From contig NZ_JBHSDY010000003.1 in NCBI RefSeq assembly GCF_042651965.1, positions 62,001 through 126,000 on the forward strand: a DNA stretch of 64,000 nucleotides, given 5' to 3'. Numbering within the stretch: position 1 is the stretch's first letter; each line of letters starts with the position of its first letter. A program made the translations under genes and the position numbers. Source of the stretch: Castellaniella hirudinis. Lineage in GTDB: Bacteria; Pseudomonadota; Gammaproteobacteria; Burkholderiales; Burkholderiaceae_B. Shown here one piece after another: positions 44,881-52,962 of the stretch. The notes beneath the pieces are model-generated. The model was not told where the DNA came from. It ran no database searches and saw nothing but the letters and a program-made list of their open reading frames with translations.

Positions 44881-46290
44881 ATGGATGATTATCGAGGGGT
44901 GAGTTTCTGGTTCGACATGTTGGGCCAGGACGTGCGGGCGCGGCCTTCCCTGCCGGGGCCGATCGAGGTGGATGTCGCCATCCTGGGCGCGGGCTATACC
45001 GGTCTTTGGACGGCGTACTACTTGAAGACCCTGGCGCCGTCTCTGTCGGTCGCGGTTCTGGAGGCCGAGACGGCGGGGTTCGGCGCATCGGGCCGCAACG
45101 GCGGCTGGCTCAAGGGCAGCATGGCCGGCGAGGACATGTATCTTTCGAGCCAGCCGGCTGAACGACGCGAGACCGGCTACCGCTTGCTGCATGGCATCGT
45201 GGACCAGGTCCGGGCGGTTCTGGAACGGGAACACATCGAGTGCGGCTTCAAACAGGGCGGGGTGTTGTTCGCGGCTGCGCGCTATCCCGAACAATTGCCT
45301 CTGGTGCGCGCGCATCTGGACCGCCTGCGCCGGGCCGGGCATGCCGAGGACGATTACCGCTGGCTCGACGCGGGGGAACTCAATCAGCAGGTGCGCATGC
45401 ACAGGCCCTACGGCGCGATCTTTTCGCCGCATTGCGCGGTCGTGAGTCCCGGAGAACTGGTCAGGGGGCTGGCGCAGGCCGTCGAACGGCGTGGAGTGTC
45501 GATTTACGAGCGGACGCGCGTAGACGCCATACAGGGGAAAACCGTGCTGACCGCCCGAGGCGCCGTGCGTGCGCAATGGATCGTCCCGGCGCTGGAGGGC
45601 TATGGGGGTTCGATCCATGGCCTGGCCGGAACGGTGCTGCCCGTGCAGAGCCAGATCATCGCGACCGAGCCGTTGAGCGAGGCGCAATGGGACGAGGTGG
45701 GGTTGGCGAGCCGTCCCGCTTTCAGCGACGGGGGGCGGCTCATCACCTATGGCCAGCGGTCCGCGGATGGACGCCTGATTTTCGGCGCGCGCGGCGGCTA
45801 TCGGTTCGGCGCCCGGCCGCGCGACGATTTCTCGCTGGAGGGGCCTGAGTCCGCACTGCGGAAGCGACTGATGGTGGAGTTGTTTCCGGCCTTGAGCGGC
45901 GTGCGCGTCACGCACGGGTGGGGCGGCACCATGGGTATGGCGAGACGCTTTGCGCCGCATGCGGTGTGCGATCGGCGTTCTGGGATCGCCACGGCTGGGG
46001 GTTATGGCGGCGGCGGAGTCGGTGCGTCCAACCTTTTCGGCAGGACGCTGGCCGACCTGATTCTGGAGCGAGAGACAGAGTTGACGCGGATGCCTTGGGT
46101 CTTTTCGGACGTCTCTCCGAGGCGGGCCTTGCGCCGATGGGAGCCGGAGCCCTTTCCGTGGCTGGCCTACCGGGCTGTCCAGGCGGCCTACGTCTGGGAA
46201 GAATCCTTGTGCCGCTCGGTCGATGCCTCGCCCTGGCTCAAGGTCGTGGCGGGCCGGATCAGCGCCGCGTTGTCGAGGCTGTTGACGTAG
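44881..46290 (+). CDS. FAD-dependent amine/amino-acid oxidase (DAO family, PuuB-like)
   Basis: A 469-residue flavoprotein of the D-amino-acid-oxidase superfamily. The FAD motif VAILGAGYTGLWTAYYL is at about 32-48, and the opening SFWFDMLGQDVRARPSLPG resembles gamma-glutamylputrescine and related amine oxidases. It oxidises a C-N bond with O2 or another acceptor, in the cytosol. It is divergent from a polyamine-type importer and shares its control region. ATG 44881 is chosen as the first ATG before the conserved part; the ribosome site is weak (GAAAG). Confidence 0.85.
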   Translation: MDDYRGVSFWFDMLGQDVRARPSLPGPIEVDVAILGAGYTGLWTAYYLKTLAPSLSVAVLEAETAGFGASGRNGGWLKGSMAGEDMYLSSQPAERRETGYRLLHGIVDQVRAVLEREHIECGFKQGGVLFAAARYPEQLPLVRAHLDRLRRAGHAEDDYRWLDAGELNQQVRMHRPYGAIFSPHCAVVSPGELVRGLAQAVERRGVSIYERTRVDAIQGKTVLTARGAVRAQWIVPALEGYGGSIHGLAGTVLPVQSQIIATEPLSEAQWDEVGLASRPAFSDGGRLITYGQRSADGRLIFGARGGYRFGARPRDDFSLEGPESALRKRLMVELFPALSGVRVTHGWGGTMGMARRFAPHAVCDRRSGIATAGGYGGGGVGASNLFGRTLADLILERETELTRMPWVFSDVSPRRALRRWEPEPFPWLAYRAVQAAYVWEESLCRSVDASPWLKVVAGRISAALSRLLT

Positions 46291-46328
46291 GCCGTTTTCG
46301 AGCGCTGTTGCGACACCGTATCCGCCCA

Positions 46329-46366
46329 TTGATTTCCTCTAGATATCTGACTAAAGTCAGATATCT
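46329..46366. promoter_or_regulatory. Promoter with embedded palindromic operator of the MarR-GNAT gene
   Basis: A perfect 11-bp inverted repeat, AGATATCTGAC-TAAA-GTCAGATATCT, occupies 46341-46366. TTGATT at 46329-46334 and TAAAGT at 46352-46357 make a -35/-10 pair with a 17-bp spacer, so the -10 box sits at the centre of the palindrome. No T run follows, which argues against a terminator. Binding here by the MarR domain would block its own promoter. Confidence 0.65.
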
Positions 46367-46383
46367 GGGAACGCGAGTCGATC

Positions 46384-47280
46384 ATGGACGAAAACCAACT
46401 CCGGCAAGTGCGCTGTTTCAACCGGTCGTTCACCCGCCGGATCGGCGTGCTGAGCGATGATTACCTGGGCACCGGCCGTCCGCTGGGCGAGGCGCGGCTG
46501 TTGTACGAGATCGGCCCGGACGGCGCCGTGGTGCGCGATCTGCGCGCGCGCCTGGGACTGGACTCGGGCTATCTCAGCCGGATGCTGCGCGCGCTGGAAA
46601 CGTCGAAACTGATCGTGCTGAAGCCGGATGCGCAGGACGCGCGCGTGCGCAGGGCTGCCCTGACCGCCAAGGGACGGCGGGCATGGGGGTCGCTCGATGA
46701 GCGGTCCAGGCGCATGGCGGCCTCGTTGCTGGCGCCGCTCGGGGCGGCGCAGCGCGAGCGGCTGCTGGCCGCCATGGCCGAAGTGGAACGGTTCCTGCGC
46801 GCCTCGGCCGTGACCATCGAAATCGCCGATCCTTATGGCGACGAGGCGCGTGCCTGCATCGATACCTATTTCCAGGAACTGCAGGCGCGCTTCGACGAGG
46901 GCTTCGATCCCGCGCTGACCGTGTCCGCCAGTCCCGAAGAGCTGGTGCCTCCCTTGGGGTGGTTCCTGATCGCGCGGCTGGAGGGCGCTCCGGTGGGTTG
47001 CGGGGCGCTCAAGATCCAGGACGGCGGTTGCGGCGAAATCAAGCGCATGTGGGTCGCTCCGTCCGCCCGGGGCCTGGGCGTCGCCCAGCGCCTGCTGGAA
47101 GCGTTGGAAGCACGTGCCGTCGACGCCGGCGTGGACGTGCTGCGCATGGACACGCACCGCAGTCTCGCCGAAGCCCGCGCGCTGTACGCGCGCAATGGCT
47201 ATGCAGAGATCGCGGCGTACAACACCAACCCCTATGCGCATCACTGGTTCGAGAAGCGGGGGCTGGAGCGGTCAGCGTGA
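46384..47280 (+). CDS. MarR regulator fused to GNAT acetyltransferase
   Basis: A 298-residue fusion. Residues 1-145 are a MarR winged helix (LRARLGLDSGYLSRMLRALETSKLI, then a basic wing DARVRRAALTAKG). Residues 155-298 are a GNAT fold with the acetyl-CoA motif RMWVAPSARGLGVAQRLLEALE. Fusions of this type are known, but their small-molecule or protein substrates are mostly undefined. A strong palindrome lies in its promoter. Its end overlaps the convergent LysE-family gene by nine bases. Confidence 0.9.
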   Translation: MDENQLRQVRCFNRSFTRRIGVLSDDYLGTGRPLGEARLLYEIGPDGAVVRDLRARLGLDSGYLSRMLRALETSKLIVLKPDAQDARVRRAALTAKGRRAWGSLDERSRRMAASLLAPLGAAQRERLLAAMAEVERFLRASAVTIEIADPYGDEARACIDTYFQELQARFDEGFDPALTVSASPEELVPPLGWFLIARLEGAPVGCGALKIQDGGCGEIKRMWVAPSARGLGVAQRLLEALEARAVDAGVDVLRMDTHRSLAEARALYARNGYAEIAAYNTNPYAHHWFEKRGLERSA

Positions 47281-47889
47281 TCCCCGGGCGATCGCCAACA
47301 GCACCCCGAAACCGACCAGGAGTCCGCCGAATGCGCGGTCGATCCAATGGCGCACGGCCAGCAGCCGATCGCGCACGGCGTTCGCCGAGAAGCACGTGGC
47401 TACCAGGCTGAACCAGGCGATATGCGCCACGGAAATGAACGCGCCATAGCCGATCTGCGTCGCCAGCGGCGTGTCGGGCCGCACCACTTGCATGAACAGA
47501 CTGACGATGAACACCGTGGCCTTCGGATTCAGCGCATTGGTGAGGAAGCCGGTGCGCAGCGCCGCTCCATCCGATAGCGGCGTGACATGATGATCGGCGG
47601 ATGCGCCGCGGGGCTGCGCGCGCAGCATCTTCACGCCCAGGTAAATCAGGTAGGCCGCGCCCGCCAACTTGATGGCATTGAACAGCCACAGAGACTGTTG
47701 GATCAGCAGACCCACGCCGACCAGGGTATAGGTGACGTGCACCAGCACGCCCAGGCCGATGCCAAGGGCGGTCAGCACGCCTGCGCGGCGTGACAGCAGC
47801 AGGCTGTTGCGCGTGACCATCGCAAAGTCCGGTCCGGGGCTGATGACGGCCAGCAAGGTGATGGTGATGACGGCTATCAGTTCGGTCAT
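47272..47889 (-). CDS. LysE/RhtB-family amino acid exporter
   Basis: A 205-residue membrane protein with about six helices and the family opening ISPGPDFAMVTRNSL, followed by LGIGLGVLVHVTYTLVGVG. Such proteins export amino acids (Lys, Arg, Thr, homoserine) and analogues. The divergent LysR gene probably controls it, as in lysE-lysG pairs. The substrate is not assigned. Confidence 0.88.
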   Translation of the reverse strand: MTELIAVITITLLAVISPGPDFAMVTRNSLLLSRRAGVLTALGIGLGVLVHVTYTLVGVGLLIQQSLWLFNAIKLAGAAYLIYLGVKMLRAQPRGASADHHVTPLSDGAALRTGFLTNALNPKATVFIVSLFMQVVRPDTPLATQIGYGAFISVAHIAWFSLVATCFSANAVRDRLLAVRHWIDRAFGGLLVGFGVLLAIARGSR

Positions 47890-47938
47890 GGCGTATCCTG
47901 AGGGAATCGATGAAACGATGATGGAATGAGGCTATGGT

Positions 47939-48000
47939 ATTCACGAAAGCGTGTGGTGAATAACGATGTTTTCTGACTGTGATGGTGAATTGAATTCACC
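47939..48000. promoter_or_regulatory. Paired GTGAAT/ATTCAC inverted repeats between lysE-like and lysR-like genes
   Basis: ATTCAC-N11-GTGAAT at 47939-47961 has the T-N11-A form of LysR-family sites and lies in the divergent promoter region. A second perfect repeat with the same half-site, GGTGAATT-G-AATTCACC, lies at 47984-48000 inside the first codons of the regulator gene. Together they suggest an autoregulated divergent promoter. Confidence 0.55.
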
Positions 48001-48889
48001 ATTCTCACATGAGCGCCTGCCATCCCTGCTGGCGCTGCGCTGCTTCGAGGCGGCGGCCCGTCTGGAACACTTCAGCCGGGCCGCCGCTGAGCTGCACCTG
48101 ACCCATGGCGCGGTCAGCCGCGCCGTGCGCCTGCTCGAAGACGAACTGGGCGTGCCGCTGTTCGAGCGGCGCAGCCGGCGCGTGTATCTCACGGATGCCG
48201 GTCGCACCCTGGCTCGTGCGGTGGGCGGCGGCTTCGATCTGATGCGGCAGGCCGTGGGTGAATTGCGCGCCAGCGTCCGCCAGTCGCAACGGTGGGTCCT
48301 GTCCTGCGAACCCACGCTGCTGATGCGCTGGCTGATTCCACGCTGGTCGGATTTCCAGGCCCGGCATCCGGGGATCGACGTGCACCTGGTGGCCGGCGGC
48401 GGCCCGGTTTCTTTTGATGGCGGGATCGACCTGGCCATCCGCCGCGATGATTTTCCCCGGCCTGACGCGATGCATGCCGAGTCTCTGTTCGCAGAGCGGG
48501 TCGGTCCGGTGTGCCGGCCGGACAAGGCGGCGGGCTGGCTGTCGTCGAAAAAGGGTGCCGTCACGCTGCGGGCGGCCGCGCCGCGTCTGCACACCCGCAC
48601 CCGGCCGGGCGCGTGGCGTGAATGGGCTGCGGCCAGCGGCCGGACGGTTCCGGATGTGCCGGGGCAGACCTTCGACCACTTCTATTTCAGCTTGCAGGCG
48701 GCCGTGGCCGGCTTGGGCGTGGCGATCGGTCCCTGGCATCTGGTGCGCGACGATCTGGACAGCGGCGTGCTGGCCGCGCCACTCGGTTTCGTCGAGGACG
48801 GCTCGCAGTATTGCCTGCTATCGCCCCAGCCCGTGCAGGCCGGCAGTCCTCCGGCGGACCTGCTGGCGTGGCTGCGGGCGGTGGCCTGA
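47966..48889 (+). CDS. LysR-family regulator (GcvA-like)
   Basis: A 307-residue LysR protein. The helix-turn-helix starts LPSLLALRCFEAAARLEHFSRAAAEL, typical of the GcvA/AmpR branch, and the effector domain extends to the end. The first 17 residues are an extra N-terminal tail encoded across an inverted repeat; no in-frame ATG or GTG with a better position was found downstream. It is divergent from the LysE-family exporter and probably regulates it. Confidence 0.85.
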   Translation: MFSDCDGELNSPFSHERLPSLLALRCFEAAARLEHFSRAAAELHLTHGAVSRAVRLLEDELGVPLFERRSRRVYLTDAGRTLARAVGGGFDLMRQAVGELRASVRQSQRWVLSCEPTLLMRWLIPRWSDFQARHPGIDVHLVAGGGPVSFDGGIDLAIRRDDFPRPDAMHAESLFAERVGPVCRPDKAAGWLSSKKGAVTLRAAAPRLHTRTRPGAWREWAAASGRTVPDVPGQTFDHFYFSLQAAVAGLGVAIGPWHLVRDDLDSGVLAAPLGFVEDGSQYCLLSPQPVQAGSPPADLLAWLRAVA

Positions 48890-48904
48890 CCCGGTTCCGG
48901 CCGT

Positions 48905-49954
48905 TCAGGCCGCAAGCGAGGCGCAATCAATGACGAAGCGGTACTTCACGTCGCCCTTGAGCATCCGGTCGTAGGCCGTATTGATCTGGTCGGCGCGGAT
49001 CATCTCGATGTCCGCGACGATATCGTGTTCGGCGCAGAAATCCAGCATTTCCTGCGTCTCCGGGATGCCGCCGATCATCGAGCCGGCCAGGCTGCGGCGC
49101 TTCATGATCAGGTTGAACACCGCAGGCGCAGGGTGCGGCGAAGCCGGCGCACCGACCAGCGTCATCGTGCCGTCGCGTTTGAGAAGGGCAAAAAATGCAT
49201 CAAGATCGTGCGGCGCCGCCACGGTGTTGAGGATGAAGTCGAGGCTCTGGGCGTGCGCGGCCATTTCGTCGGCGTTGCGGGACACCACGACTTCGTGCGC
49301 ACCCAATGCCTTGGCCGCCGCGCGTTTGGATTCCGAGGTGGTGAAGGCCACCACGTGCGCACCCATGGCGTGCGCGATCTTGATGCCCATGTGGCCCAGG
49401 CCGCCGATGCCGACCACGCCGATTTTGTGGCCCGGGCCTACCTTCCAGTGGCGCAGCGGCGAATAGGTGGTGATGCCCGCGCACAGCAGCGGCGCCACGG
49501 CGGCCAGTTGCGCCTCGGGATGGCGGACGCGCAGCACGTAGCGCTCGTGCACCACGATCTGCTGCGAATAACCGCCCAAGGTGTGGCCGGGCGCATCGGG
49601 CGTGGGGGCGTTGTAGGTGCCGACCATATGGTTGCAATAGTTCTCCAGCCCGTCGTCGCATTCGGCGCAGTGCTGGCAGCTCTCGACGATGCAGCCCACG
49701 CCGACCAAGTCGCCGACCCGGTGGCGGGACACCTGCGCGCCCACGGCCGAGACGCGACCCACGATCTCGTGGCCCGGCACACAGGGATAAATGGTGCCCG
49801 CCCATTCGGCGCGCACCTGGTGCAGGTCCGAATGGCAGACGCCGCAATAGGCGATGTCGATGCGTACGTCGTGCGCGCCCGGAGCACGGCGGGTGATGTC
49901 TAGGGGTTCGAGGGGGAGATTGCCCGCGTGGGCGCCGTAAGCCTTGATGATCAT
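48905..49954 (-). CDS. Zinc-dependent NAD(P) alcohol dehydrogenase (YahK/CAD type)
   Basis: A 349-residue medium-chain dehydrogenase. The catalytic zinc ligands are in YCGVCHSDLHQ and PGHE. The structural zinc Cys set is CQHCAECDDGLENYC, and the NAD(P) motif GIGGLGHMGIK is intact. Members reduce aldehydes such as cinnamaldehyde or furfural with NADPH. The start at 49954 has AGGAACAGGA just upstream. It follows the cupredoxin gene by 83 bases on the same strand and may share its transcript. Confidence 0.92.
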   Translation of the reverse strand: MIIKAYGAHAGNLPLEPLDITRRAPGAHDVRIDIAYCGVCHSDLHQVRAEWAGTIYPCVPGHEIVGRVSAVGAQVSRHRVGDLVGVGCIVESCQHCAECDDGLENYCNHMVGTYNAPTPDAPGHTLGGYSQQIVVHERYVLRVRHPEAQLAAVAPLLCAGITTYSPLRHWKVGPGHKIGVVGIGGLGHMGIKIAHAMGAHVVAFTTSESKRAAAKALGAHEVVVSRNADEMAAHAQSLDFILNTVAAPHDLDAFFALLKRDGTMTLVGAPASPHPAPAVFNLIMKRRSLAGSMIGGIPETQEMLDFCAEHDIVADIEMIRADQINTAYDRMLKGDVKYRFVIDCASLAA

Positions 49955-50037
49955 GATCCTGTTCCTCGGTGCAATCCGGCCGGCATGGCCCGGAACCTTT
50001 ATTGTTCCACCGTCGGCACGCACCCGCCAAGCGGCGC

Positions 50038-50487
50038 CTACCCGATCACGAACCGGCCTTTCATGCCGGCCTCGAAGTGGCCTGGAATCGTGCAGGCAAA
50101 ATCGAGCATGCCGTGGTGCGGAAACGTCCAGGACAGCTCCCCGCTTTGACCCGGATCCAGTGCCAGGGCATTGGTCTCGTGATGCGCCGGCATGTCGGGG
50201 TGTGCGCGCATTTCCTCGGCGTGCGCCAGGATTTCTCCCATCTCTCCCAGAACGATTTCATGGGGCAGCTTGCCGGCGTTGTGGATCTTCAGTCGCACCG
50301 TCTCGCCGGGCTGCACCTCGATCTGGTCGGGCAGAAAACGCATGGTGTCGTCCATGGTGATCTCGATGATGCGGGCGGTCTGCGCGTGTGCCGCCATCGC
50401 ACCCATGTCGTGCGCCGCGTCGTTGTGGGCATGCGCCGTGGAGGCGAGAAGAAGCGCCGAGAGGGCGGAGATCGATCGGATACGCAT
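50038..50487 (-). CDS. Periplasmic cupredoxin-domain copper-binding protein
   Basis: A 149-residue exported protein. The signal peptide ends near ASTAHA (residue 20) and is followed by a His/Met-rich stretch (HNDAAHDMGAMAAH). The cupredoxin fold has its copper ligands in the His of KLPHEIVLG and in FACTIPGHFEAGM (Cys, His, Met). Such proteins store or pass copper in the periplasm. GGAG precedes ATG 50487. The promoter has the 19-bp spacer and palindrome of copper-responsive MerR-family control. Confidence 0.88.
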   Translation of the reverse strand: MRIRSISALSALLLASTAHAHNDAAHDMGAMAAHAQTARIIEITMDDTMRFLPDQIEVQPGETVRLKIHNAGKLPHEIVLGEMGEILAHAEEMRAHPDMPAHHETNALALDPGQSGELSWTFPHHGMLDFACTIPGHFEAGMKGRFVIG

Positions 50488-50520
50488 GATTTTGGACTCC
50501 TGGAACTGAATGATCGAAGG

Positions 50521-50551
50521 AGCGTAAACCTTGCCATCGTGGCAAGCGCAA
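50521..50551 (-). promoter_or_regulatory. MerR/CueR-type promoter of the cupredoxin gene
   Basis: On the minus strand, TTGCGC (50551-50546) and TACGCT (50526-50521) are separated by 19 bp, the long spacer used by MerR-family activators. The spacer holds the perfect palindrome CTTGCCA-CGA-TGGCAAG (50546-50530), close to CueR/HmrR operators. The expected transcript start is about 25 bases before the ATG. Confidence 0.7.
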
Positions 50552-50724
50552 GCGTCACTGTTCAGGCGCGCTCCGATCAAAGCCTATCCACGTCGACGGG
50601 TCAAGCCTCCCCAAAAAACGACCATCCCCCTGTTCCGTCCCAAAACATTCAGGCTTAAAATTTACCGGCCGCCCGATGCTGCAGAAGATGCCCACACCGA
50701 CGGCATTCAGACAGCGGAGGATCT

Positions 50725-51309
50725 ATGGATGCATCGCTTGTTTCGCCCCCGGGCGCCCAGCCGGATTTCATTCGATGGCACTACCTTTGGTTTGTCGCGG
50801 CGGCGCTCATTGTCCTGGTGACGGCCATTTTCGCCGGGAACATCTGGTTCCTCGATTGGGTCCACGTCATGAGCGGTGTGCTGTGGACCGGGATCGACCT
50901 GTTCATGGGATTCGTCATCGGACCGATCATCCGCAGTGTGGCGGTGCCGGTGCGCAAGGAAATCATCATCCGGCTGACCCCGGTCACCCTGTTCCTGATG
51001 CCGACCTTGTCCATCATGACGAGCACGGCGGGCTGGTTCTTGGCGGTGCAGCTCGGACTCACGCAGTTGCCCTGGCCGCAGTTCGGCTGGATCGCCGCGG
51101 CGCTGGTCCTGGTGACGTTGATGACGATCCAGGGGCTGGGCTATCTGCTGCCGACCAGCGTGCGGGTGTGTCTCGAAGTGCGCAAACCCGTCCCGGACGG
51201 TCCGAAAATCGGCCGCATGATGAGCCGGTTTTATTACGTGGTGGCCAGCCAGGGCGTCATGCAGATCGCCATCATCGTGGTCATGGCCAGGCTCGCCACC
51301 GGGGTGTGA
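50725..51309 (+). CDS. Five- to six-span integral membrane protein, unknown function
   Basis: A 194-residue membrane protein. The second helix region reads WVHVMSGVLWTGIDLFMGFVIGP, with a His that recalls haem- or copper-linked membrane proteins such as CopD or the membrane domain of urate hydroxylase, but I cannot assign a family. GGAGG lies just before ATG 50725. It is divergent from the cupredoxin gene and shares its 237-base control region, which hints at a copper or redox link. Confidence 0.7.
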   Translation: MDASLVSPPGAQPDFIRWHYLWFVAAALIVLVTAIFAGNIWFLDWVHVMSGVLWTGIDLFMGFVIGPIIRSVAVPVRKEIIIRLTPVTLFLMPTLSIMTSTAGWFLAVQLGLTQLPWPQFGWIAAALVLVTLMTIQGLGYLLPTSVRVCLEVRKPVPDGPKIGRMMSRFYYVVASQGVMQIAIIVVMARLATGV

Positions 51310-51359
51310 ATCAATCAGGCCGTTCGTCGTGAAATCCGGCGGTCCGTTCTTTTCGGCGA

Positions 51360-52349
51360 TCAGCCCCCGCGCACCATTTGCAGGATCCTGGCAGTGTTCA
51401 GGCCGCGCGACATTGCCTGCATCTGCGGCAGGTACTGGTCCTGCATCTGGCGGCCGTCCGCCATCACGTGCTGGTAAGCGTCGCGCAGCATCTGCGTATT
51501 CAGCGCGCGGCCGCCGGCATAGTACTGGTTGGCGACGTGGCCTAGCGCATAGGTGGAGGCGAAGCTCATGCCGCTGCTGACTGTCTGGCGGCCCAGCCCG
51601 CCGAGGATGCCCTTGCCCAGCAGGCTGCCGAGCAGCTTGCGGCCCGCCTGTTCCAGGTACTGCGACGTCAGGCCCACGCCCAGGGTGGCCAGCAGGTCTT
51701 TGATGTGGCCGCGGTCCAGCTCGTAGCCATGGCTCTGGCCGATCTGGTAGACCAGCCGCATTTGCAGCGGGATGATGGCCAGCGTGGACAGGTTCTCGGG
51801 CAGCAGTTCAATGGCGCCGTTGAGGATCGACGCGTTGAGGATCTTGCGGTCCATGACCTCCGACGGCAGCGTGCCGGGACGGCGTTGCGCGGCCGTGCCG
51901 GATGGCGCGTCGAGTGCGGCCGGCTGCGGCGCGTCTGCGCCCGCCGCCGTTTCTGGAGTCGCCATGGATGCCGTTCGCAACGGCGCGGCCGCCAGCGCGT
52001 CGGCCTGTGTGTCGAATGCCGTCGGCGCCTGGCCGAGTGCCTCGCGCAGCCGGGCGAGGAATGCCTGTTCCGGTGCGCTGGTCCGGCCGTCGGCTTCGCA
52101 GACGCAGACGGCCATTTCATAGGCTAGCTGGCGCGCTTCGCTGCTGGACAGCTTCGGCAGCACGTCGGCCAACTGCACCCGGTGCATCAGCACCTCCTGG
52201 TACAGGCCAGGCAGGTTGATCTGCTGGTCTTCCGCCAGTCCTTGCGCGACCAGGCGGATCTGCTCGCGCTCGCGGTCGTGCTTGTCGTTGTCGGCATATG
52301 AGGCCAGCAGGCAGATGGTGAGGATGGCGCGGATTTCTTCAGTATTCAT
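51360..52349 (-). CDS. TerB-like N-terminus with DUF697-like C-terminus
   Basis: A 329-residue protein. Residues 1-110 resemble a TerB domain (ADNDKHDREREQIRL; EADGRTSAPEQAFLARL), an acidic metal-binding helical fold known from tellurite-resistance operons. After a Pro/Ala-rich linker (about 110-160), the C-terminal part has long glycine-rich hydrophobic helices (LLGSLLGKGILGGLG, SFASTYALGHVANQYY) like DUF697, which may touch the membrane. AAGGA precedes ATG 52349. No ter genes are nearby. Function unknown. Confidence 0.7.
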   Translation of the reverse strand: MNTEEIRAILTICLLASYADNDKHDREREQIRLVAQGLAEDQQINLPGLYQEVLMHRVQLADVLPKLSSSEARQLAYEMAVCVCEADGRTSAPEQAFLARLREALGQAPTAFDTQADALAAAPLRTASMATPETAAGADAPQPAALDAPSGTAAQRRPGTLPSEVMDRKILNASILNGAIELLPENLSTLAIIPLQMRLVYQIGQSHGYELDRGHIKDLLATLGVGLTSQYLEQAGRKLLGSLLGKGILGGLGRQTVSSGMSFASTYALGHVANQYYAGGRALNTQMLRDAYQHVMADGRQMQDQYLPQMQAMSRGLNTARILQMVRGG

Positions 52350-52453
52350 CGATTTCCTTATCGATCAGGCCGGTCCGCTTGCGCGGTTATCCGGGAGGAG
52401 GGGAGGAAGAGCGGTCTGCGTCCGCTTCCGGCGTACGGGTGTCCCCGTCGGGA

Positions 52454-52861
52454 TCAGGGCAGCAGGATCACGCGGTCCACTTCGAATTCGTCCCGGGTCC
52501 GTCCCTTGTCGAACTCGCCGATCAGTTCCACGCGTTGTTCGGCGCTCACGGTCTGTCCGGCCGGAAAATCCTCGTCATCGATCTCCACGATCATGCGGCC
52601 CGTCGCGTCTTCGAAGGTGTAGCGCTCGTCGCCCTCGAACGAGACGATGCGGCCTTGCAGCCGGGCGGGCTGGTCGTCGCGGCCCGTGCTGAGCAGTTGC
52701 TTGACCGTCGTCAGTTGCGCAGTGCCGGGCCCCGAGTCGCTGCCCTGCACGGCCGCTTTGGGGGCGTTGCTGGGACCCGTGTAGCCGGATTGCTGGGCGA
52801 TGGCCGTGGTGGCGCCCAGGGCCAGGGCGGCGGCGGTCAGGATGGATACGGTATGGCGCAT
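52454..52861 (-). CDS. YgiW/YdeI-family periplasmic BOF-domain protein
   Basis: A 135-residue exported protein. The signal peptide ends ATTAIA/QQ near residue 22. The BOF (bacterial OB-fold) domain covers about 50-135, with ARLQGRIVSFEGDERYTFEDATGRMIVEIDDEDF. YgiW (VisP) proteins aid stress tolerance and virulence in enterics and are often encoded beside qseBC, as here, where qseC stops 99 bases upstream. AGGA precedes ATG 52861. Confidence 0.88.
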   Translation of the reverse strand: MRHTVSILTAAALALGATTAIAQQSGYTGPSNAPKAAVQGSDSGPGTAQLTTVKQLLSTGRDDQPARLQGRIVSFEGDERYTFEDATGRMIVEIDDEDFPAGQTVSAEQRVELIGEFDKGRTRDEFEVDRVILLP

Positions 52862-52944
52862 GGTGCGATTCCTTTTTCAGTTAGAACATGAGAATCCGCG
52901 ATTCGCGGGGTAGCACCATTGGACAGGGTGAACCTGAAGGCAAT

Positions 52945-52962
52945 CTGATGCGCTTCACTTCA
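52945..52962. promoter_or_regulatory. Motif shared with the qseB upstream region
   Basis: CTGATGCGC (52945-52953) is joined to TTCACTTCA (52954-52962). Upstream of the response-regulator gene, TGAAGTGAA (55040-55048) and CTGATGCGC (55050-55058) occur together. The two 9-mers are thus found before both ygiW-like and qseB-like genes, with one inverted. This is a candidate response-regulator site. Confidence 0.4.
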
